From Stemphylium vesicarium (Eukaryota; Ascomycota; Dothideomycetes; Pleosporales; Pleosporaceae): a stretch of DNA of 64,000 nt. Both the position numbers and the translations under genes were made by a program. Every line of letters begins with the position of its first letter. The first letter of the stretch is position 1. The notes beneath the pieces were generated by a model. The model ran no database searches. It saw nothing but the letters and a program-made list of their open reading frames with translations, and was not told the origin of the DNA. Positions 20,217 to 30,998 of the stretch are shown here, one piece after another. Location: contig QXCR01000030.1 in the NCBI GenBank assembly GCA_004380135.1, positions 124,001 through 188,000 of the forward strand, written 5' to 3'.

Positions 20217-21806
20217 TTAGTAGATACCAGGAACGATTCTCCAGGGAACCAATTCAGTGTAGCGGTCCCAGTCCTTTCCGTACTTCTTCCTGCACTTTTC
20301 CTCGTCGCGGCGCTCGCGGTGGATGAGCAGGATGGCAAAGTAGACCATGAAGAAGTAGGTGAAGATCATGCCCCAGCCCTTTGCCTCGTCAGGCACAACG
20401 TACTTGCCGTAGCTGTTTTTGAAAAAGTAGGCGTCTGTCTGCGTGGCGGTGATGGGGTGTTGGGCCGAGTTCTTGATCAGATAGCCGGACATGGCTGTGG
20501 GCAGGACGTAGGACCAGCTCATGAACCAGTCACCGAGGTAGTTGATGTGGCGGGCCATACCCCACCAGCCGCTTACGAGCAGCTTGGAGCCAGCGGCTGT
20601 CTCGATGTACTTGAGATGCTTGACGCGTGGGTCATCGGGGTTCGTCCTGAAGCGGTTCTTCTCGTTGTTGACGGAGCGGAAGATGTAGTAGCCGATTCCC
20701 TGGATGGCCAGCACGCCAGCTACACCGGCAAGACCGAGGTCCACAGGGTAGACGGAAAGGTAGCGGGCTTGGAGAGAATATGTGAAGGGAACCCAGACAA
20801 GGTCGCCGAAGGAAAGCATCATGCCGAAACCGTCGGCAATGAGGTCGATGGTAGTAAGAATGGCGGGCTCCATGTACAGAGCGTCGAAGGTGTAGATGGT
20901 CTGGGCGACAGTGATGAGGATGATCGAGTCGGTGACACGACCAAAGTTGCGATACTGCTGCATGATGAAAGCCAGGTCCATGATGATCCATCCCAGCATT
21001 CCGGGGCGGAGTTCGCACCACGCCTTGATGTCTACTTCTCCAAAGATGGGGAGGTTGACGCGCGGATTGAGTTCACGTCCAATGAACCAGTCGTATAGCA
21101 TATTGCCGGTGTGGCCTCCAGCTGCGAGCTCGCGCATTGAGGGATCCTTGGGGTGCTTGACGCTGAAGGAAGCAACATAGACGTAAATGGCCAGGAAATA
21201 AGAGATGAGGATGTTGCTGGTCAGAATGCCGACGTAGTTGTCGGTGATGAAAGTCCAGACAGGAAACTCGGCACCTTGAGCGATGGTACCAGCGCCAAGG
21301 ACAGTCATGATGAAGAGGGCAGAGTTCCAGGCTGATGTGGATTAGCAGTGAACTGCTAGCATGCGAAGATGGCTTACCATTGAACCTGTACTTGAGCCTG
21401 CCACCAGACCTCAGCTCAGTACCCTCGCATTCCTCACCGGGAAGGAAACGGTACAGGGCCAAGCTGAGGAAGTAGTAACCCAGCGTACCAAGGAACGCCT
21501 GCGTGTTGAGCAATCCGGAGAAACCGGTCCATCCGACCTCCTTCTTCAACTGGTCAAGGCTGAAGCTGTAAGGATGAAGCAGTACCGGCGCCGGGCATCC
21601 GGAGATGTCATTGCACAGGAAAGTGAAAACATAGACCAGAACCGGAAGACCGAAAGAGATGACAAAAGCTCCGGGGCTGATATTGAGGTTAGCGCGTCGA
21701 TCTTCAGGGTTTCCTAAACAGATGTTACTTACGGTCCGAGAAATTCGTAGCCATGGGACTCCTCAGCGAGCTTCTTGGTGCCCTTGTCGGCGCTTGCTTT
21801 CGACAT
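20217..21806 (-). CDS. ERG24: Delta(14)-sterol reductase
   Basis: Three exons (21806-21733, 21676-21378, 21331-20217) give 495 residues. Introns of 56 and 46 bp have GTAAGT and GTAAGC donors and ATATCAG and ACATCAG acceptors. The enzyme reduces the C14-C15 double bond of sterol intermediates with NADPH in the ER during ergosterol synthesis. The family marks are clear: GHTGNMLYDWFIGRELNPR, the loop LPIFGEVDIKAWCELRPGM, the second signature LLVSGWWGMARHINYLGDW, and the C-terminal REERRDEEKCRKKYGKDW-like segment (here RERRDEEKCRKKYGKDWDRY) ending in VPWRIVPGIY. Multiple membrane helices fill the protein. Length and motif order fit fungal ERG24; the C-24 reductase ERG4 shares the fold, but the LPIFG and LNPR contexts favour ERG24. 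It is convergent with the gene at 18658. Confidence 0.88.
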
Positions 21807-22250
21807 GTTCAAATATCGACTTGTCGTGATGTCCAGCTCTTCCAATCCCTGTTGGTGTTGCGAACAAAGTAGTTGAAAAGGGGTTCGTCGCGTCCCGTGT
21901 CACGGCAAAGTCCCAAGCTTCTAATTGCTGATGATTAACGCGCCGCCTGATACAGTGACGAGCACGAATGCAGAGTATTATATAGTCGATTGTGAGGCTG
22001 AGCGCATCAGGCGATGGAAGGAGAGGCCGGAGCAGTCGAAGCCGTGATGACGCGCACAGGCTGGTCTTGGCTGCGCTAGCTTGATCGAGGCCTGGCGGTC
22101 CGGGGATGCTACCGCTGCAAGCCACTGCGACATGGGGGCGCGGCTCCGGAAGTCAACGTGTTGTGAAGGTTGACAATCGACCCATTTCTGCCTTTACCCG
22201 TCACCCACCGAGTATCGTTCCCATTGCGCTGTGCGCAGACATTCCCCACC
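21807..22250. promoter_or_regulatory. Divergent promoter interval, ERG24 and MRL1-like gene
   Basis: A 444-bp stretch between two divergent start codons. I see no gene in it and no element I can name with confidence. Confidence 0.35.
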
Positions 22251-23490
22251 ATGATACACATACTGTATTCCCTGCTGCTCATAGCAGCATCCTCGCCCTT
22301 TGCGACGGCTTCATCGGACAAATCGCTCAAGCCATGTACCGCTATCTCGCCTACGACCGAGCGCTTCTTCGACCTGAACCCCATGCGCCGATTCCCGCCC
22401 TCGGAATCGGACGGCAAGAAGACGGGCAAAAAGGAGGGTGATGAAGGCAGCTGGCATGCCAAGGGCTACGACTACGGCGCCAACTTCACTATCAACTTCT
22501 GTGGACCCGTTGTCGAGGAGCTGGACGCTGTCGAGGATCTGGACAAGGGACTTTGGGGGAATGTCAGCGCGTTTTACGAGAGGGGGAACAAGCAATGGGC
22601 CATTGGGTGAGTCTACTATCCTATGAAGGCGCATGGAGGGGCTGGTGAGGGGGAATCTATCTCCACACGCGCCGGCAGGCAGCAGTACATGCATCGGGGC
22701 GCAATGCTGACAGCGCAATTTCCAAACAGCCTCGAAAGCGCAGAACCCATATTTCGTGGTCGCAAACTCATCCTTAACTACACGGGCGGTTCTCTGTGCC
22801 CCTCGTCGCCCTCAAAATCAAAGCGCGTGCTCGAACCAGTTTCTCTCGATACCCGTGAGCTCGTTGACGGTGGTGATGACGAAGATGAAGATGGAGATAA
22901 GAAGGACAAGAAGAAGGAATCGGAACGCCGCAAGACGACCGTCATCTCCCTCCTCTGCGACTCCGACCCGCTGGCCAAAACATCTATATCTTTCGTCGCC
23001 GCCGTAGACGACTGCGCATATTTTTTCGAAGGCCGCTCGCCTTTTGCATGCGGCGGTGTACACTCTGAAGCCCAGGCTCTGAGTCCCGGCGGCGTCTTCG
23101 GCGTCATGGTTCTGATCATGGTTCTAGTCTACCTCGTCGGTGGCTGCGTCTACCAGCGCACCGTCATGCACCAGCGCGGCTGGAGACAGCTGCCCAACTA
23201 TGCCATGTGGGCTGGCATCTGGCGCTTCTTCACGGTGAGTTTACTCAGGTGCTTCCGGAGGAGTGGTAGCATCGCTTTTTGATGCCGAAATGAGAATCCC
23301 TCTAGCCTCTGGAGTGCTGACGTTATTAAAGGACATGTTCATCATCCTTACTTCTTCCTGCGCCCGCTTCATGCCCAGCCGCCGGGGCTACAGTCGTGTC
23401 TCCCTCGGTCAGGATAGCGCCCGGAGGGGTCGACGGAACGAAGATGAGGATAGGCTGATAGACAACCTGGATGAGGAGTGGGATGATTAG
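22251..23490 (+). CDS. Mannose-6-phosphate receptor-like (MRH) sorting receptor
   Basis: Three exons (22251-22606, 22730-23234, 23332-23490) give 339 residues; donors are GTGAGT twice and acceptors AAACAG and TAAAG. After a signal peptide (MIHILYSLLLIAASSPFATA) the luminal part has MRH-domain features: YDYGANFTINFCGPVVEEL, SAFYERGNKQWAIG, LILNYTGGSLC, TSISFVAAVDDCAYFFEGRS and FACGG, with paired Cys. A single helix (GGVFGVMVLIMVLVYLVGGC) leads to a short cytosolic tail with VYQRTVMHQRGWRQLPN and an acidic end. This order matches yeast Mrl1-type receptors that cycle between Golgi and endosome to deliver vacuolar hydrolases. Atg27-like proteins share the fold; the RGW-x-Q-h-P-N motif favours Mrl1. 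An acidic/Lys-rich insert precedes the third cysteine. Confidence 0.8.
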
Positions 23491-23665
23491 ACGTTGATTT
23501 GTATTGATACTGGCTATGGCATAACGATATGGCGTTTATGGGCTTGATTATGGGTATCAGGTCGCTCGGGAGCGCACTTGTCTTAGCATGGAGCACGGCA
23601 TTCAAACACGGTCTTGCAATATATCATATCGCGTCATACATCACTCACATTACGTGCCGTTTCTC

Positions 23666-23943
23666 ATGACGATCTCATTATGTCCTATCTATGCCCTTGT
23701 AGCAGGCGTCAACTCGCAATACTACCCTCCCCGTCCCAAGCGCATCACTGTCATGAACCGCTCGCAAGATCAGGTGAGTAAAAGACCAATACCTTCAGCA
23801 TCTACCAGAAAGTAGTCCAGCTTCCACGTCGACCAGGACCATCTAAAGATTCAGAAAAACGCTATCGGTTTGGACAAGAAAGGTGGAAAGCCATGGGTAT
23901 CTCGTACAGTATCGTAATTTCGCGTCTTCGTCATCGTAGGTGA
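23666..23943 (+). CDS. Possible small two-exon protein or gene remnant
   Basis: An exon from 23666 to 23773 reads MTISLCPIYALVAGVNS then QYYPPRPKRITVMNRSQDQ and ends exactly at a GTGAGT donor. A 35-bp intron to TACCAG would join in frame to KVVQLPRRPGPSKDSEKRY, ending at a TGA at 23941-23943. The charged, Pro-rich sequence looks like part of a larger protein, so this may be the front of a gene broken by whatever carried in the neighbouring GTPase pseudogene. I recognise no family, and the intron is unusually short. Confidence 0.3.
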
Positions 23944-23951
23944 GCGGACGA

Positions 23952-26900
23952 CTACACCGCCTCGCCCATCTTGTCGCCATCCATTGCATCGACGACGTAT
24001 GCTTGCTTGTATGATGAGGTTCCATCAGTACTGTTGTTGTCGTTGGTGTCAATGTCTTCTGCAGCTGGAACACGGAGACAACCATGAGCTGCATCGATAA
24101 CTTTGCGTGCGACTGGATCCAACGAACTGAGATCTCCTCTTGCGATGGGCTCGAATTTTGCATCAACACCCTGCAAGATCTGACGAACCTCAGCTCTCAA
24201 TCCACACTCCTCCTTGGATTGTGATCGTGTGGGTTCTCCCCCAATCGCGCCCTTGTAGTCAAGGATCATCTTTGCGAGGATCTCTTCAGCTTTTCCATCC
24301 ATAGACTGGCGCAGCGTCTCGCACATGGCTTCCAGCTGCATCTCCATCCCCCGAATAGCTTCGTCGAACATCGTGTACCGCTCGGTTATAACGTGGCTCT
24401 TCATGTACTCCTTCATCCGCTTGTACGAGCCCCGACCAGATTCAGTAGTACACATATGGTAGACGGTGCCCATCAACCTTGCGATGCAACTCGTGAACCC
24501 GCGATTGCCTTCGCGCTGGAGTACATTCACCTGGGCGGTAAGAAAAGATCAAAGCCCTGGAGAATCTGTCTGTTGTCGTTGACCTGTGTCTTTAGGATGG
24601 GCAAACTCGCTAGTCCAACGCCAGTGGCGTTGGCGCGCTCGGCGACGGCTTCATGGAAACAGTGAAGAAGTTTACTCGATGCATCGGTGTGAGAGCCGAG
24701 CGCCTGCGGAAGACGTTTCTGAAAGGCTTGCTCCCAACCTGTAGCGAGCCGCCTCCAGATGGGATCCATAAGATCAGAGTTGAAGTCGATGTGTCCAGCT
24801 GCAGCGGAGTGGTAGACCCCATTACGACGGACAGCAGCCTTGTCTGAAGCCCACGCAAGACCACCTTGTTCTTTGTGTCCCCAAGCATCCGCTGTCGCAG
24901 GTGCTGCCCTAATGGCCTTCAGAATGAGTCCTGGGGATTTGTCAAAGATTTGAGTCTTCAGCTCTAACTGAATATTGTTGACACAGGTATTAATTACATG
25001 TTGTAGGTCGGCATTCAACCTCGTGAACTTCTGCTTGAGATGTTCGAGATGTTCATGTTTATCTTCGTCGGTCATCTTCAAGACGGGACCATCATTTGAT
25101 GTCCACAGCTCGAAGGTGGTCAACAATTGCCAAAACCCAGTCAAGAACCTGCGATCGGCTCGCAGGCGCCCAGTTCTCTTAAGCGCTCTGCAATGATCTT
25201 GGAGCCATGGGATCTCCGTTTCCTGGTCGGTCACGAAGCGGTGTACACCGTTATCCTTTCGCATGCGTCCGCAACTCTTTTGGTACGCTCTGCTACTGAC
25301 ACAGAAGACGGGTAAGGGCTCGGCTACCTGTCGGTAGTCGCGTATCTCATCTTCGGGATCCAAGCTCTCTTCGTCTTCCTCGGCGGAGTTTTCTTGGTCA
25401 ATCTCCTTGATCCCGGCGGCAAAATCTTGCTGTATAGCGGACTTGGAGAATTTATTGCGCTCAACAATACAGATGCCGGTAATTACACTCCGTATTTCGT
25501 CTTCTTCGACCTTTAATTGCCGGATTTGGGGCTTCGATCAGTCGATAGCCGCTTTGATCACAAGTTCCTCACCGCGAGCTTTCCTTTTGGTTTTTTTCAG
25601 ACAAATGAGCTTATCCTGGATGTTCGCTGCAAAAAGCTTGATTCGTTCGGGCTGGTATTGGACTTCATCGTCGGTATCAGTGTCGTCGGTATTCTCGTCG
25701 GTATCCACGTCAGTAGAGTCGATGTAGTCATCATCAGAATGATGTTCGAATGCAGGTTCCCTCTTGCGAGAGTTTTTGCCGGAACCGGCTCTCTTGCGCT
25801 TGTTGGTCATGAGCGAAGGGGCGTACACTTGTGTCCCTGCGTTCGACTGTTCTTGGAGCGCCTTCCAGACCTTGATATCATTAGCTGCATTCGACACTGC
25901 AAGCTTGCGGGCTTTGCGCGCTCGCTTCTGATTTCTGATGTCTTGTTTTATCTGCCCTATCTGTTTTTTTGTGTGCGTCTCGTTGTTCTTCAAACTTGCC
26001 AATATTTTCCTCTAATTCGAGGCTATCGCTTGCCTCCGTGATGGATATATCATCCGTTTTCGAGCAAATGATCGTGACACCTGAGAAGCTATCATCTTAC
26101 TTTAGCTGCCGCTTGAAAGACTCTCCCATGAGGTTCTTAGCGACTTTGCCATCAACGACTCGATTGATCGGAGCAACTATCTAAACACCGGTACACTGCT
26201 GGATATAGCCCTGAGCAACGGTAGCTCTAGCGGCGTTGCTGTCGTGGACACCTGTAATATCCACAACTACAGCGCCTGTGGCCAACGCTGAGCTCTTCGT
26301 ATATATCTTAACGACTTTTATGAGCGGCCAACACTCCGTCTCAGGTGCCAGCAATTGCGCTTTATCTTACTTCTTCTTTCTACCTCTGCCTTCGTTCGAT
26401 AGTGTCTCCTTGCTGTCAACATACTTCTGAAACTCAAGGTAGAACTCCTCAGGGCGAGCCGCATGTATTTTTTTGGTGGTGCCAAGGACGTCGCTGACGC
26501 AGCTTTTGGACAGGAGACCGGAGATGGTGTTTTCGTGTAGTTTGTCTTTGTCAATGAGCGAATATTCAGCATAGAATTCTGCCCATGCAATACCAGCATC
26601 AGAGTTAGGGTCCTCGGCCTCCCGCAAGAAGGTCCCATTCTCTGACAATAATTCTTGCATGATGACCGTAAGACCTTGCTCCCACTCTGCTCGGCTGATG
26701 AAGATGACCTTTGCGCGAGATCTGAACGAAGCTTCTGTGCTTTCATTCCAAGACATCTCACTGACTACTGCAGTGCAAGCACTTATGCAGTTCGTCGGGA
26801 CAAGGCGCTCTTCATCAAGCAATGCGTTGATAACACTGCTTTTCCCAGCTCCGGTATTGCCCACGACCCCGACGACGATACGATGCTGCTTCTTTTGCGA

Positions 26901-28018
26901 GATGAGCTTTTCGATAGCCTGTGTCCAAGATGCTGCGTCTTCGTTCGTGCCAATGCGACTGGAGAAATTCCGCTTCAAGCTCTCCAAAACCTGCATCGCT
27001 TGGGCAGCGGCGGCTTCAAGTACGTCATGGGTTTTCAGCTTTATGATAAACAGAACATAATGATCGATGGAAGCGGAGTTGTCTTGAATATTTAAGTTTG
27101 GTAATGGTTCGCATACGGGACCGCTGCGGGGATCACGGGTAGTCGCCGGATTCATAGCAGTGCCCTCGAATTCGGATGGACTTGATGGAAGTGAAGATGA
27201 CATTTCTTCCTTGGCCGAATCCATACCATCGTAATGAGTCCCTGGCTGTTCCGACCCACGATAAATGCCGGTAGCTGGTAACGTATCTTGTCGGGCAGAA
27301 GTCTGCTGCAAACTCTCATGGCTACTTCGCTTAGGATCTGACCTCAGTTCATGGAATGCCTTAGATCTGTCGGACTCATGCTCCGGAATTCTGTTTGTGA
27401 ATGCGAAAGACGCCTGTTCTGAAGGCGTTACAAGTGTCCGACCAGCCAGTGGTGCGGAGGATCTTGACATGTCGTGATCCGGCCTGGGATCACTTGCAGC
27501 GCGCAAGGACCGTGTGTTGTCGAGGACTGTAGCAGTAGCTTGTGCAGGATGTATGTCGAGATGGCACAGTGCATTAATCTGGCCTCCTATATCGCTGGTG
27601 TTCATGTTCGAGTTTATGGGAGCTGCAGCCACGAAGAGAACAAGATCATCGTTTGGCTCAAGGAAGTTTTTTACGGAGCAGCTTCTTGTGATCTGTTCCC
27701 CTCTGAAAAATAGGTAAGCGCCCGCAAGGTGATGACGTGCTTGGTAGGTCTCCTTGACGTTCTCGGTTGACATATTCTAGGTTGGTGTTAGCGTGAGAAA
27801 CGATGGGAGTCGAGTGCAGGTCCCAGCGCGGCAAAACAGCGCGTTGATAATCTAGTCACACTTACACTGTGACCGATCATCCAAATAAAGTCTGTCTCTT
27901 CAAGCTCATTTCGTGCAAGCTTCCTGTTATCGAGCACGTCAATCCGGAATCCTTGCGTAGGAAGCACTCGCCGAGGAGCCACATTTCGCGCCTGCTCCTC
28001 AAGGTAGTCCCAAGTCAT
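23952..28018 (-). pseudogene. SLIP-GC-like dynamin-type GTPase, inactivated
   Basis: Exon 1 (28018-27866) ends at a GTAAGT donor; an 89-bp intron with a CCTAG acceptor joins in frame to the main segment from 27776. The G domain has the P-loop VGVVGNTGAGKSSVINALLD, then RLVPTNCISACTAVV and further on KIYTKSSALATGAVVVDITG-VHDSN, KRQLK and VTIICSKTDD: the fungal SLIP-GC-like pattern with a switch-like DxxGVHDSNAA. The reading is broken by TAA at about 26367, TAG at 26181-26183 (where the family usually has Trp), TAA at 26097-26099, a one-base frameshift near 26005 in the coiled coil, and TGA at about 25538. Downstream, long conserved-looking segments remain: IQQDFAAGIKEIDQE, LPVFCVSSRAYQK and a helical C-terminal domain to 23952, joined by a likely intron ending CCCAG at about 24530. 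An intact gene would be about 1,250 residues. Three of the stops (W-TAG, CGA-TGA and CAA-TAA type) fit C-to-T or G-to-A change as in RIP, but overall composition is not strongly shifted. Confidence 0.72.
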
Positions 28019-29065
28019 TGTGATCGCAAGATTGGATATGTGTTCATCGATCTGTAGTGGGGAGTTTTGCCGTCAGTGAGTGCTGAGGTCGTGTAGGCAG
28101 ATGCTGCTCGCTATAGAGGTGGGGTTGGGATTAGGAAGCTGTGAGGCCGAGGTGACCGGCCTTCTGCAAGCTGCGGTCACCTCAGCGAGTTCCATGTGAT
28201 CATTCAACGGTGATTAGTGATTGATGATTGCCCGGGTGGTGTTGCGTAGGTGGTGAGAAACGCCTAGTGAATGGATGGAGGGGCAGCTAAAACGCGCTAA
28301 TCACGCGTTGGCACATGACGTCGGCAGGGCGGAGTTCTCATGCTAGCACCAGTCCTCTCTTCCGACTGCTGTGGCCATGCCTCAATCTTACATGTATGTG
28401 CCGAAACGAAACCTCATATATGCGCCACGCCTACAAAGCCACACAGTAGCGACAGCATCGACAGCTGATGAAATTAATTCAACAACTCACGTCAGTGCCA
28501 AAGACCAAGTCGCAGCAAGCTTCAATCTTGCGAAAAGCAAGTCAGACATGACTTCTTATATAGCTGCGGAGTCAAAATGCTGGTCATAATCAATTGCAGA
28601 CGCAGAAATTCTTGGGGATAGCATAAAGCAATCTTGCGCACATCATCGAATTATCTGTACACTGCTACACAATCTAAGAAACCGCGTAATCGAGGAAACA
28701 TATTTCAGACCTCCAGGGCCTTTCCATTACCAGTACACTTGCATCACATCGGATCACACCAACTATCAGCATTTGTTCTTTGTTGTCAAAATATCAATAC
28801 AAACCATGTGTTACCGGTGTGCGCGCGTTTCACAAAATTCCACTGCGTGCTGCACTCAGCAAGCTTTTTCATTTCCTTCTCAAACCTGTAGACACAATGC
28901 GTCGATTCAACTTTGTTCTAGTCTCTACCCTCTCATTGCAATCAGTAGCAATGCGCTACACTGTTTCGGAGCCTTGTCTCATTGTGATGGCGCTCACTTC
29001 CACAATGCTCTTGTTTCCGACATGTATACCCAAGTGGATTTTCTCGACGACGGATGCGATAATCG
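28019..29065. other. Intergenic with a 10-bp inverted repeat
   Basis: The interval is divergent between the GTPase pseudogene and the zincin-like gene. Near 28149-28183 GAGGTGACCG is followed after 15 bases by CGGTCACCTC, a perfect 10-bp stem. At 28897 a frame begins MRRFNFVLVSTLSLQSVA, a signal-peptide-like run that could be an alternative first exon of the next gene (see there). Nothing else is supported. Confidence 0.4.
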
Positions 29066-30478
29066 ATGATCAGTAGTCTGACAGCCATTACAGAATCAGT
29101 CCCAAGACAAAAGCGCATGGCAACAGAAGTCAATTCCGGAATCAGCGGGCTCATTGCAGCGTGCAACAAGAATGATCGTTTCAGACTCCTTGAAGATGAT
29201 AGCGTTCTTCCAAGCAACCTAGATAATCCTGTTCATTCTGTATTTTCTGGGCTTAGTTGCAAAGGGCCAATGGAGCAGATGCTGCAACTCGCATCGCATT
29301 TCCTTACCCACAACACAGTTCTCACCTTCTTCGTGCCGTTGCTATACGGTCGTGAACTAGCAAGCGTCGCTGGAGACACCTGTAAGACTTATCTCTCAGA
29401 TCCTTTAGCCAAATCATCCACGGAGAAGCATAAGACCTACTTGAGTGGCGTCCGCGAGGCCCTAAGCTGCCTCAGCCACAGTGTCTTGTTCAAGTTTCAG
29501 CCGCCCGCCAAGCGAGTATATGCCCGCACCTTACTAGACAACGCACGCCCGTGCCACGACCCATTATGCTGTCCGGCGTTTCAACGCAGATATTCTTCCA
29601 AGATTGAGTTGGCAAATTGCTTCCGGAACTACTATGCCAGCGGTGAGTACGCGTCAGCGTCTCGGTGTGCGCAGTTTCGGCACGACTTCCTCTTAGCAAT
29701 CACGCTCGTGCATGAGATCGTCCATGCCGTGGGTGTGTTGCTGAGAGGCAATCTGAACGAGCCCCATATTCGAGCTGACTGTCCAGAAACCGAGTGGGGC
29801 TATGGCTGGGAACACTTCATGTTCGGAAGCGTCATTAACCCACAAGACAGAACGGGAACGGGAACACACCTGCTCATGCGTAAAGTATGGGCGGATCAGA
29901 AAACGGCAGAAGTGACTGGGGGTAAAGAATATTCCGATGTACCCATGGCTTACATTGCGCAATGGTTCCGCAAAGAGACATGGGACATTATCCGGTCGCA
30001 AGGGCCAACCGCGATCGCCGCCCCTGTCGCCCATTTCAAGATCCAGTCGTCGAATAAAATCGGTGCTTGGGTGGTACTGAGCGATGATCCAGCTATTAAG
30101 AAAGATCTCGTCAAGTTACGTGCACGATGGAAGGGCTGTGCCAAAATCCCGAGCCTAGTGCAGAGCTCTTCACCGACGCCAAACGGCCGCGTCCGTTGTT
30201 CGAAGATTATGTGGAAGCCTGTGAGCACTAGACAGCTTCAAAAGGATAATGTCGCCATCCCGGCCCGCATGCAGCAGGTTCCGCGACTGTCTCAACTGTA
30301 TGGTCAAAGCCGGTCTAAAGCCGGTATCACGTGCTGCCAGCGCACGCACAGAGTGCTCACGTGCGAACAGAAGAAGATTGTTCATGAAGACTGGCATGTC
30401 TCGGACTGTCATATGTCACGAAAGCGACGTGCTAACTCCGTGGGGGAATGTAGTAATAGGAAAGTCAAAAGGCAGTGA
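29066..30478 (+). CDS. Zincin-like protein with an HEIVH motif, function unknown
   Basis: The single long frame encodes 470 residues. Its distinctive element is DFLLAITLVHEIVHAVGVLL, an HExxH zinc-protease helix, followed about 40 residues later by ETEWGYGWEHFMFGSVINP, where a Glu or His could supply the third ligand. Cys pairs occur before it (CHDPLCCPAF). The C-terminal 100 residues are basic and disordered (SRKRRANSVGECSNRKVKRQ). No named peptidase family fits; similar orphan HExxH proteins are scattered in ascomycete accessory regions. Start options are 29066 and 29117 (MATEVNSG). Alternatively an exon at 28897-29023 with a signal-like N-terminus could splice (GTATAC...CTGACAG) in frame at 29085, giving a secreted protein with a PRQKR Kex2 site; the phase matches, but the donor is weak. 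Confidence 0.6.
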   Translation: MISSLTAITESVPRQKRMATEVNSGISGLIAACNKNDRFRLLEDDSVLPSNLDNPVHSVFSGLSCKGPMEQMLQLASHFLTHNTVLTFFVPLLYGRELASVAGDTCKTYLSDPLAKSSTEKHKTYLSGVREALSCLSHSVLFKFQPPAKRVYARTLLDNARPCHDPLCCPAFQRRYSSKIELANCFRNYYASGEYASASRCAQFRHDFLLAITLVHEIVHAVGVLLRGNLNEPHIRADCPETEWGYGWEHFMFGSVINPQDRTGTGTHLLMRKVWADQKTAEVTGGKEYSDVPMAYIAQWFRKETWDIIRSQGPTAIAAPVAHFKIQSSNKIGAWVVLSDDPAIKKDLVKLRARWKGCAKIPSLVQSSSPTPNGRVRCSKIMWKPVSTRQLQKDNVAIPARMQQVPRLSQLYGQSRSKAGITCCQRTHRVLTCEQKKIVHEDWHVSDCHMSRKRRANSVGECSNRKVKRQ

Positions 30479-30998
30479 GTAGAGATGCCTAACACTACGA
30501 AAATCTACAAATCATCATCATTCTAGCAGACTCGAAGATATATGCATGATAACACAATGAACTGAGTTAAAAGTTGAACGCTCGTCGATTGCACATGTCA
30601 AAGAGTTGGACCCCTCCAATACGACTAGAGAGTCTTTTGAAATAACCGGCAAGATGTCTACGTCGAATAAATATTCAATGGTATTTGTAAAGAGGCCAAA
30701 GCGAGAGTCTTAACACTGTGGGGGCAGAATAATGTCAGTGTGGAGTGATTCGTGATTTTGACGTGTCCCACCGAAATCAGGGGCTGTAGACCGGCTGCTT
30801 CCATGATTAGATCAATCCGAACAGGATGCACGAAGAAATATTTTGCAAACAAGTAATGTATTGCGATTAAGTACAGAAGATACGGAACCAATCAACTACA
30901 GCTTAAGAAAGAAATGAGATAGCCGTGAAGTGCCTATCTCTCCTAATTGTGCCCAAAACGACTTAGAAGAGCGCCTTCGACTCGTCGATGAGAACCGC
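30479..30998. other. Intergenic
   Basis: AT-rich 3' flanks of two convergent genes. A minus-strand frame at 30658-30891 is hydrophobic but unsupported. Confidence 0.4.

Noticed and set aside
20208..21098. A 296-residue plus-strand frame over ERG24
   Set aside because: Antisense to clear sterol reductase motifs and without features of its own.
22301..22718. Minus-strand frames over the MRL1-like gene
   Set aside because: Shadows of the coding exon with the MRH motifs.
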